The position numbers and the translations under genes are program-made. 64,000 nt of DNA, taken from positions 3,793,501 to 3,857,500 of the forward strand of contig CM040748.1 of assembly GCA_022829145.1 (NCBI GenBank). Direction: 5' to 3'. This document shows, piece by piece, positions 25,241 through 37,080 of this stretch. Numbering within the stretch: the first letter of the stretch is position 1; every line of letters begins with the position of its first letter. The notes under the pieces are model-generated. The model was not told the origin of the DNA and did no database searches. It was given only the letters and a program-made list of their open reading frames with translations. This DNA comes from Albula goreensis. Lineage: Eukaryota; Chordata; Actinopteri; Albuliformes; Albulidae.

Positions 25241-27911
25241 AAATTGGTTGTATTAATCTCAAGACCTTTTTTTTTTACTCCTGAATATAAAGAATGGCAT
25301 TAGCCAGAGGGGCAAGGATATTTCAAGAGTTTGTTGTTTGATGGAGGGTAAAGGGCAGAAGGAAATACGAATAAGCTTACTTCAAACTGATTTTCACACA
25401 ACCAGTGATGACGGGGAGATGGTTATGAACACCATAAAAGTTCAAACTTAATCCTTCTTAATTTTCTCTTTCATAAATTCATAGTTTTTGGGTTGTGTCA
25501 GCATGTATCTACTTGGATATCCATACTTGAGCAAGCCATTCAGCCCATCTCTAGGCTTGTCATTTGGTATCAGAGAATGGTTAATTATTGTATATGCCTT
25601 GATTTTGTACTTTGCTTCTGGCATAAACAGTCAAATCTCCAAAATGTATGAGCAGATGCTAAGCAGGAAGGGTCCAGACCTTTCCGAAAAAGACTGTAGA
25701 TACAAGGTTTGCAACATATGTCCATATGTCCATGGGTACATACTGTACGGACATTAAAGGTTAAAGAATTGCATGTCTAAATTTTCCCGGGATCTGGTAC
25801 ACAGGAGCGGTTTGGATTCTTGCGCCTTAGGCCGAAGAAGCAGACTCCGCAGACAGTCCTAGAAATAAAGTTTGAATGAATGAATGCAGGGAGTGTGGGT
25901 TGGGAAAACTCATGAGGCCAGATCTGCCCTCCGGCCTCTGTTTTTATTGCAGCAGTTAGTCTGTCCGCAGTTATTTTTAGCTCTGCCTTCTGCTAGTTGT
26001 CATTAAATGAAAAGAGAAAAGGATCACACAACAGTCTATAAATCCTTTGTAAATAATACCTGAGATGGACTCAGCTGTGCACACCAGAACTTTGCTTTTT
26101 TTTTTTTTTTCTTTCTCTTGTAGTTGGACAGTCCCACAACACATGTAAAACAGAGGCAAGAGCCTGCAGCTACACAGACAGTGTGTGAATCTGCGAATCC
26201 GTCTGCAGTGAGGAATGTTCGCAGACTCATTTTAAGATCACGGACCGGACTCTTACATGATTTATTAACACCCCCTGCAGTCTGCTTGTCTATTCTTATT
26301 GATCAGATTCAGATCATTTTTTCCACCGTTGTGTGGATGATGCAGGCGTGATACCGTACTGTATACGTATGCATCTTATTACAGCACATTATTTATCTAC
26401 AATTTGAGAAATTTATTTGGAAACATTTTATATTTTTCTTCATCAAAATGGATTTTATGTGATATATACTGTATGTGCTTCCTTTCTGTTCCTGAATATG
26501 TATATGTCTCCTGATTTATGCTGATATAATAGGTAGCATTTTTGCAGAGGGGGGAATACAGACCTCTCAATAGACATTTCCAGTCAATATTTAGCTTGTA
26601 TGAAAAAATGAAAAGGGAAAAGGCCCAAGATATGGTTAACATGACATAACACAACAAATAAGTAAAGCAAGACAATTGGAAATAAACAGCTAGCTTGATT
26701 CAAAAAATAGTAGATAGCTGAATTTAAGCTTTTGAAGTTATGTCTATGTTCATTCTGAGGTAACCGTACACATAAATTGCTAGCGTGTTAGCGTGTTTAA
26801 AGGATAACTGTGGCAACACCTTGGTGATGCCTGGTGAATATTTCCCAGCACTCACTCGGATGGGGTGTCAGACATACCCCCAGCTTTCTCATGATTACCT
26901 GAAATGCACCAGCCCCCCCAAGTTGCACTAATTGCCCAAACAACCTGTGGAATACCAATTTTCATACCCACTGAGCCACACAAAAACACACCAGTTATCT
27001 TTTTTTATAATAAGCATTAAATCTCTTTCACAGATTAATGTGTTAACTTTGGTGAGTGATGAACTTGCCAAATCATGGACTATGTCAAGTTAAAATCAGA
27101 CCGCATGTGTGGGTGTACATAGACACACTACATTTACAATGTGGATTTACAAATATATGTGTAATGAGGAAGAAATGTCAGCTGAAACATCAATGTTAAA
27201 GTAATAAGGAGGCATGATAAATCTCTAATGATACGTTCTATAGATTACAGTGCCACATTGTTTCAGGGGATACATAAGACACAAAGTAACCGCTATCATG
27301 AGCTCAGTGTGCTTGCAGAGTCATCAAAATTGATCAGTTCAGCCTATTAGATAAACCCCAGGAGAACAGTAAGCACGCTGATGTCTAAACAGCCATCTTC
27401 ACTTATTCCTCTTTGTTAATGATGAGGTCTCCTTCTCCACTAATGGCTGTCTTTTTGCTGTTTTTTTTTTTTTTTTTTTTTGGTTCTGAACAAAGCTAAT
27501 ATGTTGGTTCTGGCTGTGTCATGTGACCACTGGAGAGCATAAACAATGGCAGGTCATTAAAATGAATTTATTGCATTTTACGCTGCCTTCACATTGCACA
27601 TTTCACAGCTAGCCGCTCTCTGACAGCTGTACACCTTGTCAAAAAGAAATTAAAATCGCAGCAATTTTCTCACAGTGAGGGGGATCCTGCACGAAGACCC
27701 ACCGTCTCCGACTGGAATCCTTCATTTTAATGGACGCTTTCTTCATCTGCGTGTCTTCAGTTTTGATAACACCATTTAAAACCCATGAGGAAACCATTTA
27801 CTTCTTTAGAAATATCATCACAACACCAAATAAAATTATATGGCATACTTTAAATTTTCAGCGGGTGGTGATTATATTATAACTTTTTAATTATTATAAA
27901 AAATGCATTGT

Positions 27912-27997
27912 AGTTACACTTACATTACAGTCATTTAGCTGACGCTCCTGTCAAGAGTGACTTACAAAGCAGGATAACACTGCTGAGTACAATAGTG
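27912..27997 (+). mobile_element. Teleost repeat fragment (CATTTAGCTGACGCTC type)
   Basis: ACATTACAGTCATTTAGCTG then ACGCTCCTGTCAAGAGTGAC matches the very common fish motif 'catttagcagacgctcttatccagagcgacttac' with several changes. It continues to GCTGAGTACAATAGTGCC, where the 60-bp minisatellite begins. A second copy of the family lies 0.8 kb away (28764). Confidence 0.75.
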
Positions 27998-28584
27998 CCA
28001 GACCTCAGCTAACCACACTTCCCAACCAGCAGGTACATAAGCAGAGTCACTTAGTGGCCAGACCTCAGCTAACCACACTTCCCAACCAGCAGGTACATAA
28101 GCAGAGTCACTTAGTGGCCAGACCTCAGCTAACCACACTTCCCAACCAGCAGGTACATAAGCAGAGTCACTTAGTGGCCAGGCCTCAGCTAACCGCACTT
28201 CCCAACCAGCAGGTACATAAGCAGAGTCACTTAGTGGCCAGACCTCAGCTAACCACACTTCCCAACCAGCAGGTACATAAGCAGAGTCACTTAGTGGCCA
28301 GGCCTCAGCTAACCACACTTCCCAACCAGCAGGTACATAAGCAGAGTCACTTAGTGGCCAGGCCTCAGCTAACCACACTTCCCAACCAACAGGTACATAA
28401 GCAGAGTCACTTAGTGGCCAGGCCTCAGCTAACCACACTTCCCAACCAGCAGGTACATAAGCAGAGTCACTTAGTGGCCAGACCTCAGCTAACCACACTT
28501 CCCAACTAACAGGTACATAAGCAGAGTCACTTAGTGGCCAGGCCTCAGCTAACCGCACTTCCCAACCAGCAGAGTCACTTAGTG
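27998..28584. repeat. 60-bp minisatellite, about 10 copies
   Basis: The unit starts GCCAGACCTCAGCTAACCAC, contains CCAACCAGCAGGTACATAAG and ends CAGAGTCACTTAGTG. Copies are nearly identical, differing mainly at GACCTC/GGCCTC and AACCAC/AACCGC. The last copy (28561-28584) lacks the 12 bases AGGTACATAAGC. Because 60 is a multiple of three, long repetitive frames open on both strands (27962-28558 minus; 28054-28509 plus); they have no coding support. High identity between copies implies recent expansion and likely length polymorphism. Confidence 0.95.
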
Positions 28585-28763
28585 TATGTATTTAGAACAA
28601 ACTTGCATTTAGAACACAAAAAATGTGTTTTCCTGAAACTGTTTTTTGTATGCTTTTGATACATGTCCTTTCACATTTTAAATAGATTTAGTTATCACTT
28701 CCATTACAGCTGTTGCCACCTTATGCTGGGTATAAAATAAGGCCCTATGCTTTTAAAAATGTT

Positions 28764-28960
28764 TTTACATTACATAACATTTACATTAAGGACATTTGTT
28801 AGACGCTCTTATCAAGAGCGACTTACAAGGCAAAGTGCATAAGAACGGTACAAAAAGTGCAAAGATAACCCTACAGAGGGGTAAAGTCCCAAGTGCCAAA
28901 GATGACTGAATAGATCAGGACTCCCCTACAGACTATCTAAAGAGAAGTAAACAACAGCCT
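28764..28960 (+). mobile_element. Second teleost repeat fragment (ACGCTCTTATCAAGAGCG type)
   Basis: TTACATTACATAACATTTAC is followed by GACGCTCTTATCAAGAGCGA and CTTACAAGG, a better preserved copy of the motif at 27912. The GCTCTTATCAAGAGC core is a small hairpin. The right boundary is uncertain. Confidence 0.7.
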
Positions 28961-31900
28961 AGGGTAAAACAAATCACAGTTAAAACGGGAGCAATAAGGG
29001 TAGAGACATTAAATTTTAAATTTTAAATTCACAAAAGGTTCTTGTTTTTGGACATTTAATCCAGCATATTTCATCTCTACCAAATGTGTAGCTTCATATG
29101 TGCCATTGTAAAATAGTACACCTTTGGAAAGAACGTGTGAAAGAGCAGGATGAATGCTTTCGTTTGTAAGCTGTTTTGTGCATTAGGAGACTGCATGATT
29201 CATAAAGACTGCGTTATCTGAATGCCAGAGCGAGTGATCACCTCCATCATCTGTGACAGCGGCAACCTGCGACCCTTCAGACTCGATGATATTAACACGT
29301 CGGCTCTGCGCGGAAGAGCCTTCGCAAACATATTAGTTTTTCATCCACAAAATGAATTCATTCAGAGGTTTTTTTGTTTTTTGTACATTTGTGAGCGCCT
29401 GACTTCAGGACACAAACCAGCTCATTAAAACGGCGTTTGAAGCCACCGGGAACCCTAATGCTATCTGTGCCACTCGATAGGCCGGGATTGACTGTAATCA
29501 AGTGGTGATAAATATGAAGTGCTCAGACCACTTTTCATCCCTCACAAACATATTATTAACAGCGACCTTTTCTTCTCTGCGAAAACCAAACGCGGGATAA
29601 TGACAACAAAGGTTCCAGACCATAATTTGGTTGTTAGGGTAATGAAAACACTCCACAGGAGAGGCTGGGAAAGGGCTGTTTTGGGGGAGAAGCTGGTGTG
29701 GAGTTATTTTAATGCAGCAAAACAATGGCATTTGCTGGCACTGCCATGTGGATCCACTAGTAGACAAATTACATTTACATTTGTACCACCGCCCACTGGG
29801 GGCTGGGGCAGGACGTGTCCTTTCATTCTTCCCTTTTCATTCGTTATTTTCATATCACACCACTGGGTATGGCCTGGTATTTACGAACAGAAAACTTTTT
29901 TTGTGTCTCTCTCAACAGCCTCAATTCTCCTTTATGTTAACCTTCTGATGGCTCATTGTGGAGAAATTACATCATCATTTGCTTCATCATTCGTGTCACA
30001 TGGAGTTCTGGATCCCCAGCTGAGAGAATCTTCCTGTGCCACTGCTCCTGGTGTGGGCACACAGCAAAACTAGCAATCTGCCAAGCTGGAAGAGCAGGTG
30101 GTTCTTGAAAGTATGCCGACTGCCTTATTGTGTGTTTATGCCCACAACATACCTACAGGTAATTTAACAATGGAATACGACCTCTTTTACAGCTGTGCAG
30201 TAGATGTGCTCCACAAATTCAACTCTGAAACAAAAAGAGGACAAATTTTACAATATACAGTAACTGTGTGCCAGAACATATTGTTTAACTGATATATTCA
30301 CCCTGGTTTGGACAAATGCATGTGGATAAATTTTCATTTGCTGTAACTAATTTAATTAATTATACTAAATTACTTTATGAAAACTTCAGATTTTGTGTGA
30401 ATAGGTGAGCTTAAATGCCTTCTGATATGACCCTGAGGGTAAGAAAGTATCTGCGTTACAGATGTGTGAAAGAAACTGGATTCTGTTGTCTCTTGTCATT
30501 TAACATGAAACTAATCTTATTTTTCTTGAACGAGCTTCAACAGAAAAATTTCCTCCCAGCTCCATCTGTCTCATTACGTTCGGTGTCATAGCCATAGTGT
30601 GTCTGTTAGTGGCACTAATGTACCTTAAACTCTGCTGTGTAACCCATCATGAAACATCATAAAGAGTCAGGGCCACTTTAAAGACCAGCTTTTACATGCG
30701 TGGATCTTCTCAGGGTGAACCCACACTAAAGTAAGGCCTCTGTACCTTATTTCTCAAAACAACATTGCAATTTTAAACTGAAAATATTAAATCAATTGGT
30801 ACGTTTTTTTATGTAACATCTCACTGACTTTTCATGTAAATCAGCTGACCTGATATGTCTTGTTATTATATAATGTAATAATATGCTGATTCATAAAATG
30901 AGAAAACTATGTTTGCCGTGTAAAAGTCATTACTTCTTAAAAACAAGTAATCAAGTACAAGTACATCTATCATGCCTGAGTTTTAGATTAAAAAGTAATA
31001 TTTTTCCTTGGTCCTTAAAATGAGTCCTGTCAGTTATTAATAGTTTTCAATTATTAACTAAAAACATCAAAAATAGTCAAGAGAGTGAAAGTTTGTAATG
31101 AATAATTTAACTGTGATTAATCATACATCAAAGTTACCAAATAATGTTGGAACATGTTACGTTGGGAGATATAAACCTAGTTAAAGTTTTACAAGTTGGA
31201 TCTGTAGTTCACATTTCAGTCGCTATGTTAGATTAAATAGATTTTTGTTAATGAGGGGTGTTGGAAGTTATGAAAGTAAATGGATAAAAGACAATGTCTT
31301 AACTCCATATCCACTTCAAACATAATTAAATATACTGATATACTGTACACCTACCACATGGTAGGAAAGTACAACATTGAACAAGCACTTACAACTTTAA
31401 TCAAGTGCTTATGAAAGCAAGGCTTATATTTCCAAGGATATTGAATTTTTATAATTAATTCAAAATTTTATATGCATGTCTGGCCTTATTAATTCTTGTC
31501 TATCTAAGAAAAGTGTGCCAATTAGTCCACTGCAAGGCCTGGAATTCACTACAGTCAATAGTATTCAGCATTCAATAGGATGTGCAAATGTCTGTGTGTT
31601 TGTTGGGGGTTGGCTGCTTTGAAGAGGGTTGAATTCTTTTTTTGTATTCAGGCTTTGAATATTCAATACCTTTAATGTAGTAAATGAAACAGAGGCAGCT
31701 ATGAAGACAATAGTTTGCCCAGTTCCTTAATATTCATATTTTGCTTGCCAATAGACATTTCCTATATTTTGTCTACCCTGCAGTTTCCTGGGATATCACT
31801 GCAATAGATTTATTATGAATGGTATATGACCATGTGTAAATATGTGTCAATAGACATTAATTATTCTCTGCCAGTCCTTATGTTGTTAACCAAACGTACC

Positions 31901-32865
31901 AAGAGCAGGTACCAGGATACTGCTGTGCTCATTATTTAATCTTTAAATTATAATATCGTTGAATATCAGACATTTGAGACATTCTGAACAATGTGTGCAG
32001 GCCGGACGCCATTAAGCTTTCACCAAGTCAATTGGACAGAAGGCACGATTTGGCCTTAGATGAAACAGAGATCATTTCCTGTGCTGCTTTACCTAAGGCG
32101 AGGGGAAAGGCCAAAAGAGTAGTCTGTCTGTTTTTAAGATCAGATGGTTAGTCCTTGAATAAGATTAGTCATGGGCACTTTTTTAAGTTTGCGTTTAAAT
32201 ATCTAAGCACCAGTTGGACCCCTTTTTTTTTTTTTTTTTGCAAAGTTTTATCTTGGATTTTATCTTGGACCTGTTCAGCACAAGCTATTTAAAATGAAAT
32301 TGGGCATGAACATGAAGGAAAATTCTGTTTCTGTGCTCTATAAAATATGAATTACTCACAAACTGTATGTAATTGGATTGTATCACATAAAGAATAATCA
32401 TTCTTTCTGGGAGAATTATCTTACATCTGTGTCTCTTTGTAATCTATATCAATGCTCAGTATTGCAGAGGTTCTGGACCTTACTATTTTTATCTAGATGT
32501 AGCATCAGTCTTGTTTAATAGCTGGTGAATATGGCTGGTCATTTTGATTGACGCCAAAATGTAATCATAGGATCACAAGACACAGACAACCCCATCTTAG
32601 CCATCTCAGGTTCTCCATAGCAAGGCTTTGAGACGGTGGCGTTAAATCATATTTAAAGCTTTTATGAAGTGGCTTCTCCCCTTCGGGAGAGCATCGGGAC
32701 GCTACCTGAACTAAACTTGTTTGTCTTCCTTCATTCCTCAGTGAATGTTGACTTCCACTCCCCATGCAATTAAGGGCCGATCGATACATCCCAACAAAGG
32801 ATATGCACCACGGTGCTGGCTAGCGCCTCAGCCCCTGCTAATCAGGAGAGCTGAGCATCAAGAGT
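28961..32865. other. Noncoding DNA with a strong conserved-element candidate near 29.2-29.7 kb
   Basis: From about 29150 to 29660 the sequence is complex, retains CpGs (for example AACACGTCGGCTCTGCGCGG) and carries homeodomain-like and TGATAAATATGA motifs without repeats, the look of a vertebrate conserved noncoding element. A chance-looking open frame runs from an ATG at 29600 to 30073 (158 codons, plus) with no recognised domain. A T tract lies at 32223-32239. Nothing else found. Confidence 0.45.
29150..29660. other. Candidate conserved noncoding element
   Basis: About 0.5 kb of complex sequence with several CpGs (for example GCTCTGCGCGGAAG), a CTCATTAAAACGGCG stretch, a CCTAATGC stretch and a GATTGACTGTAATCAAGTGG near-palindrome. 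It is free of simple repeats and transposon signatures, unlike its flanks, and lacks splice-framed exons. Confidence 0.4.
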
Positions 32866-33593
32866 GCAGAACCAAAACCCTGATACTGCCCGCATCCTAC
32901 CGAACCAGAGCCCTGACACTGCCCGCATCCTACCGAACCAGAACCCTGATACTGCCCGCATCCTACCAAACCAGAACCCCGATACTGCCCGCATCCTACC
33001 AAACCAGAGCCCTGATACTGCCCGCATCCTACCAAACCAGAACCCCGATACTGCCCGCATCCTACCGAACCAGAACCCTGATACTGCCCGCATCCTACCA
33101 AACCAGAGCCCCGATACTGCCCGCATCCTACCAAACCAGAACCCCGATACTGCCCACATCCTACCGAACCAGAACCCTGATACTGCCCGCATCCTACCGA
33201 ACCAGAGCCCTGACACTGCCCGCATCCTACCGAACCAGAACCCTGATACTGCCCGCATCCTACCGAACCAGAGCCCTGACACTGCCCGCATCCTACCGAA
33301 CCAGAACCCTGATACTGCCCGCATCCTACCGAACCAGAACCCTGATACTGCCCGCATCCTACCGAACCAGAACCCTGATACTGCCCACATGCTACCAAAC
33401 CAGAACCCTGATACTGCCCGCATCCTACCCAACCAGAACCCTGATACTGCCCACATGCTACCAAACCAGAACCCTGATACTGCCCGCATCCTACCAAACC
33501 AGAACCTTGATACTGCCCGCATCCTACCGAACCAGAACCCTGATACTGCCCACATCCTACCAAACCAGAATCCTGATACTGCCCACATCCCGA
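32866..33593. repeat. 33-bp minisatellite, about 22 copies
   Basis: The unit is CCCTGATACTGCCCGCATCC followed by TACCGAACCAGAA. Variants include GAACC/AAACC, GAACC/GAGCC, GATACTG/GACACTG and CGCATC/CACATC. Part of the array (about 33190-33310) alternates two variants, giving a 66-bp higher-order pattern. The unit is divisible by three and lacks stops in several frames, so 250-300 codon frames appear on both strands (for example 32864-33628 plus, and 32838-33596 minus). Simultaneous openness of several frames argues against coding. Flanking CpG-containing unique DNA shows no splice sites I trust. Confidence 0.95.
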
Positions 33594-36542
33594 CACCTCA
33601 CAAACAAAGCACCGAAGCGCCAGGATGAGAGTTTATGCTAATCACTTCTTTGTGCCAGCTGGAAAAAGCTTGGTGGAGGCATGGAGGGAGCATGGCTGTG
33701 AGGAAGCCAGTGAACTCCACAAGTGTGAGGACCGGGGCGGAGACTGATGCATTCCCACCTCAAGGCTGCATGCATTTTTAACGGCGGTTTTTAACATGCA
33801 CCAGATTTCACACCACGGCTCAGAGCGCAGTGTGCCGGGGCTTACAGAAGCTGCACTTCTTATTCATTTTTCATTTATACACAAATAAATCAGCGTTATA
33901 GGACAGGTGAGTGGGCAGAGAGAAATCTGGTTTTCGTTTCTGTCTTGCTTTTCTGAGCTGACATTGAATTGAAAATAATTGATATGAAACACAGGAAAAA
34001 GGAATGTGCCATTAAGAGGACTGACTGTATGTTAGTCAGCTGAAGATTAGTCCATTCTTATCGTTGCTTTGATTTAATTTTACAATTTAACGTTGTTAAA
34101 TGCTTGCAAAGGTATGTGTATGCCATCGATATACCATTTTAATTGAAGCATGCCTCGTCAATGTTTGATGTTTTCATGCTTGTTAAGGACTATGAATTCT
34201 TATTTTCCAATAACCCATCTATCTGGCCAGCCATAAATTTAAAATAAGGGTGCAAAATAAGGGTAGGTAAAAGTGTATCCATGAAAATTTGAGATTAATG
34301 AATGGCATGATGATTTAGTCACTGGGTAGATTAAAGAGCTAAGGCTAACGTCAATCAATAGAAATATTTAATCAACAAAGATCTTGAATTAGAACTTCAC
34401 AGAGTTCACAATAAAGCTGGCTGAGTCAGATCTGGGGCCTAGAGTCTAAGCATCCCTAGGAGCCGGATGGAGTATGTCACCTGGCTGCTTGCTCTGGATG
34501 GAGGACACTGACCATGAAATGGATGTTGGCAGATTGCTGGGTATATCATCCATGCGGCTGTGTTTCAGTGGCACCTTAGAGAGAGTAGGATCAGGTCAAC
34601 GTCTCGTTACACTCTGCTGTACTATTTTTCCACCCTTTTTCAATAAAATCTACATTTCAACATTTGTGATGGATTACTGTATGGGTATGCCAGTCTGGCC
34701 AGTCGCTGGATGTTCCACACCACGGAGATTTATGCCCTTTTCTGGTGTTCCTGTGGATGAAAATTATGAAATGAAAGATACACAGAGAAACCGGTCCTTA
34801 GACCGTTATCGAAACAGACGAAACTAAGATTCATTTGGATGCCTTGCATGACTCCTTGGTACGGTGTTGAGTATGTTTAATAAACCAAGCTCAAATCAAA
34901 TGAATGATTTCAGGAAGTTATTACATGAATTTCAGAATTTTCGGTCAGTTGCTAAAATTGCAGGTCGTCATGCCCAAAGATGGCGGTTAGCCTTGTTAAC
35001 CTCCATTTAATAATGTCAGGTCTGCATGAACACAAACACAAAAAGTGAAATTATGTTATGAATTCTCTGGCTAGCACTATGCAGTCAGCACGAGCAGAAT
35101 CTCTGGAATGCCATCACCAGAGGTCACGCTGAGCGAGCCGTGAGCGTGCGACTCTGAACTGGGAGCTGGGCCTGGGTTTTTCCCTGCTGTTTCCGGCAGT
35201 AAAATGGCCGCACCGGTCTAACGAGCTGAGCGAGTGGATACCGAGATACGTAGCGACATGAATTCCAAGCGCAGCGGGATTTATATGACATCCAAACAGA
35301 ATCGATGGCTGTTATTTCAGCTGAATCCAGGTTTAAAATGGATATACCCCTTTTTAAAGAGTCCGATCAATGATGATTACTGTAAAAGGAGACTACCGCG
35401 CAGTTAAGGGATTACAAATAATACAACAGAAATGCCTGCAATAACTTCAGTTTAGATCAAATGATCAAGTTATATGATAAATATATACAATTTAACGTTA
35501 GATGCATCCAAATTGAAAATGATTGCAGATTCAAAAGCATAAATGTTGGACAAGCTAAACTTGAGGTAGGCACTATGGAAAATCCAAACTGCTTTTATTC
35601 TTAATCGCTGAACTCATTGGAGGAGAATTCACCCTCCTAATACAATCCTCCGAATAAGGGATTTCACTTTAGATTAATCTAGCAAGGTCATTTTCCCAGC
35701 TATACCAAGGTAATAAGTAATTGCTTTGGTTAAAAGTACTGCCATTCATGTCTTTCAAACTCAGTTAGATAATAACCAGCTTAAATGAACTGTTTGGAGT
35801 AAAATTGTCTAACAGGTTGGTAAAAACATGGTTGCTGAATATTAGGCAAAAAGGTTATGGTGGGAATAATTATTTATTTGTATTAATGTTCAGTTTACAT
35901 AATAAATGCTCAGTATTATGATTCTGCTGGTGTATAAGAATTGTCATTCATAAAGCAGTCCGTCAGATGAGGTGCACTGTAAACACAAGTATACTCTAGT
36001 CACAAAGACTGTATATGCTGAGATGGCATACATTATTTTTAATTTAAAAAGTGAAAAATAAAACTTGCGCAAACAATTAAAATATGTACTTTATATTCGT
36101 TATGTTTTACAACAACAATATACAGTCTGCCATACTCAGTATCAGACTCCATTTGGTAGCATAATTCCTCTTTCACAACACTGTATCTGTTGTTTTCTCC
36201 ATATTGCGATCAGATTCTCAAGTTCTCCCTTTCAAGGTTGAAGGTGTACGTTATCAAACTGATATGGATCTGGAACTATGATCGCTGCATCGTTTGATGT
36301 ACTACACTGTTTGTAAATGTTGAAATAACCTTGAGTCAACAGTTTGGTATTGTGTTCTAATTGATGGTTTGTGAAATCAAATGCAATTTTTCAACATTTA
36401 TATGAAAACTGGATACCGTCCTGTACCCACTGGCTAGCTGATATTATATACAGTGCCATAGTAGAAACTTGTGAATGCTAATGAACACTAGAACACTAAA
36501 CTGAAATCCTATAGTGTATTTATATTTATGCATTTTGCTGTA
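33594..36542. other. Unassigned noncoding DNA
   Basis: No supported exon, RNA gene or recognisable repeat. A plus-strand frame at 34474-34827 (117 codons) has no recognisable domain. A GC-richer patch near 35100-35300 retains CpGs and could be regulatory. Confidence 0.45.
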
Positions 36543-36610
36543 ATGGCGAGCTTAGTTGGGCCGAATGGCCGGTTCTCTTCATAATATGTAATTTATGTTC
36601 TTATGCTCAT
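36543..36610 (+). mobile_element. LINE 3'-tail fragment
   Basis: GCGAGCTTAGTTGGGCCGAA then TGGCCGGTTCTCTTCATAAT and TATGTTCTTATGCTCATG is the same tail type as at about 750-800 ('gttgggccgaatggcctgttct' followed by TATGTTCT-like repeats). The upstream protein-coding part is absent, as expected for a severely 5'-truncated retroposed copy. Confidence 0.6.
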
Positions 36611-36809
36611 GTTACATTAATGCCAGATTTCACCAGCTATACAATACTGTGAAATGCAGTCACTGTAATGCAGCAGGTGACTGAACAGGCCAGTCTTGAT
36701 GTTGAGTTAATGGGAAAACATGAATGCACCCAACACACATACTGTGATGCGCTTGTTCAGTACAAATTGTAAATGCAGACATTTACATTTAACATTCTGA
36801 TTCAAAAAC

Positions 36810-37080
36810 TCATGTTGCTAGGGTGACATGCGGGTTTGTTGTAATTTGTAAATATGGTAAACTGTTGACACTCAGAATAAAAAACTTTCATGTTGCCAAG
36901 TAGGCAAGCATTACAAGTTAGCACTAGCTAGCAGGCTAGGGTAACATGCAGGTTTGTTGTAAATTGTAGATTTAGTAAATTGTTAACTTTCAGATTTTAA
37001 AAAAATTCTCATGTTGCTAATTAGACAAGCATTACAAGTTAGCACTAGCTAGCAGGCCAAGGTAACATACAGGTGATAGC
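36810..37080. repeat. About 120-bp direct repeat, three partial copies
   Basis: Copies begin with TCATGTTGC at 36810, 36888 and 37009 and share GGTAACATGCAGGTTTGTTG, a TAAATTGTTAAC-like stretch and ACAAGTTAGCACTAGCTAGC. The first copy lacks the AGCACTAGCTAGCAGG section and the third is truncated. The array arose by local tandem duplication; its parent element is unknown. Confidence 0.8.

Larger units (their letters stand above)
22626..27911. other. Mostly unique noncoding DNA with a candidate enhancer near 25 kb
   Basis: No exon that I can support. Poly-T tracts lie at 23807-23827, about 26096-26111 and about 27462-27481. The section from about 24930 to 25240 is the most enhancer-like: high complexity, no repeats, a perfect 14-base palindrome and AATTA/TTGATTGAT motifs. 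Frames at 24139-24539 and 25488-25757 (plus) lack family resemblance and start context. Confidence 0.45.

Noticed and set aside
27962..28558. 198-codon minus-strand and 151-codon plus-strand repetitive frames
   Set aside because: By-product of a 60-bp minisatellite, with both strands open; not genes.
29222..29428. 68-codon plus-strand frame in a CpG-retaining block
   Set aside because: The context looks like a conserved noncoding element; no acceptor or donor frames it convincingly.
32745..33641. 298-codon plus-strand frame and overlapping 250-codon frames on both strands
   Set aside because: They are produced by a 33-bp tandem repeat lacking stops in several frames at once; there is no unique coding sequence around them and no splice context.
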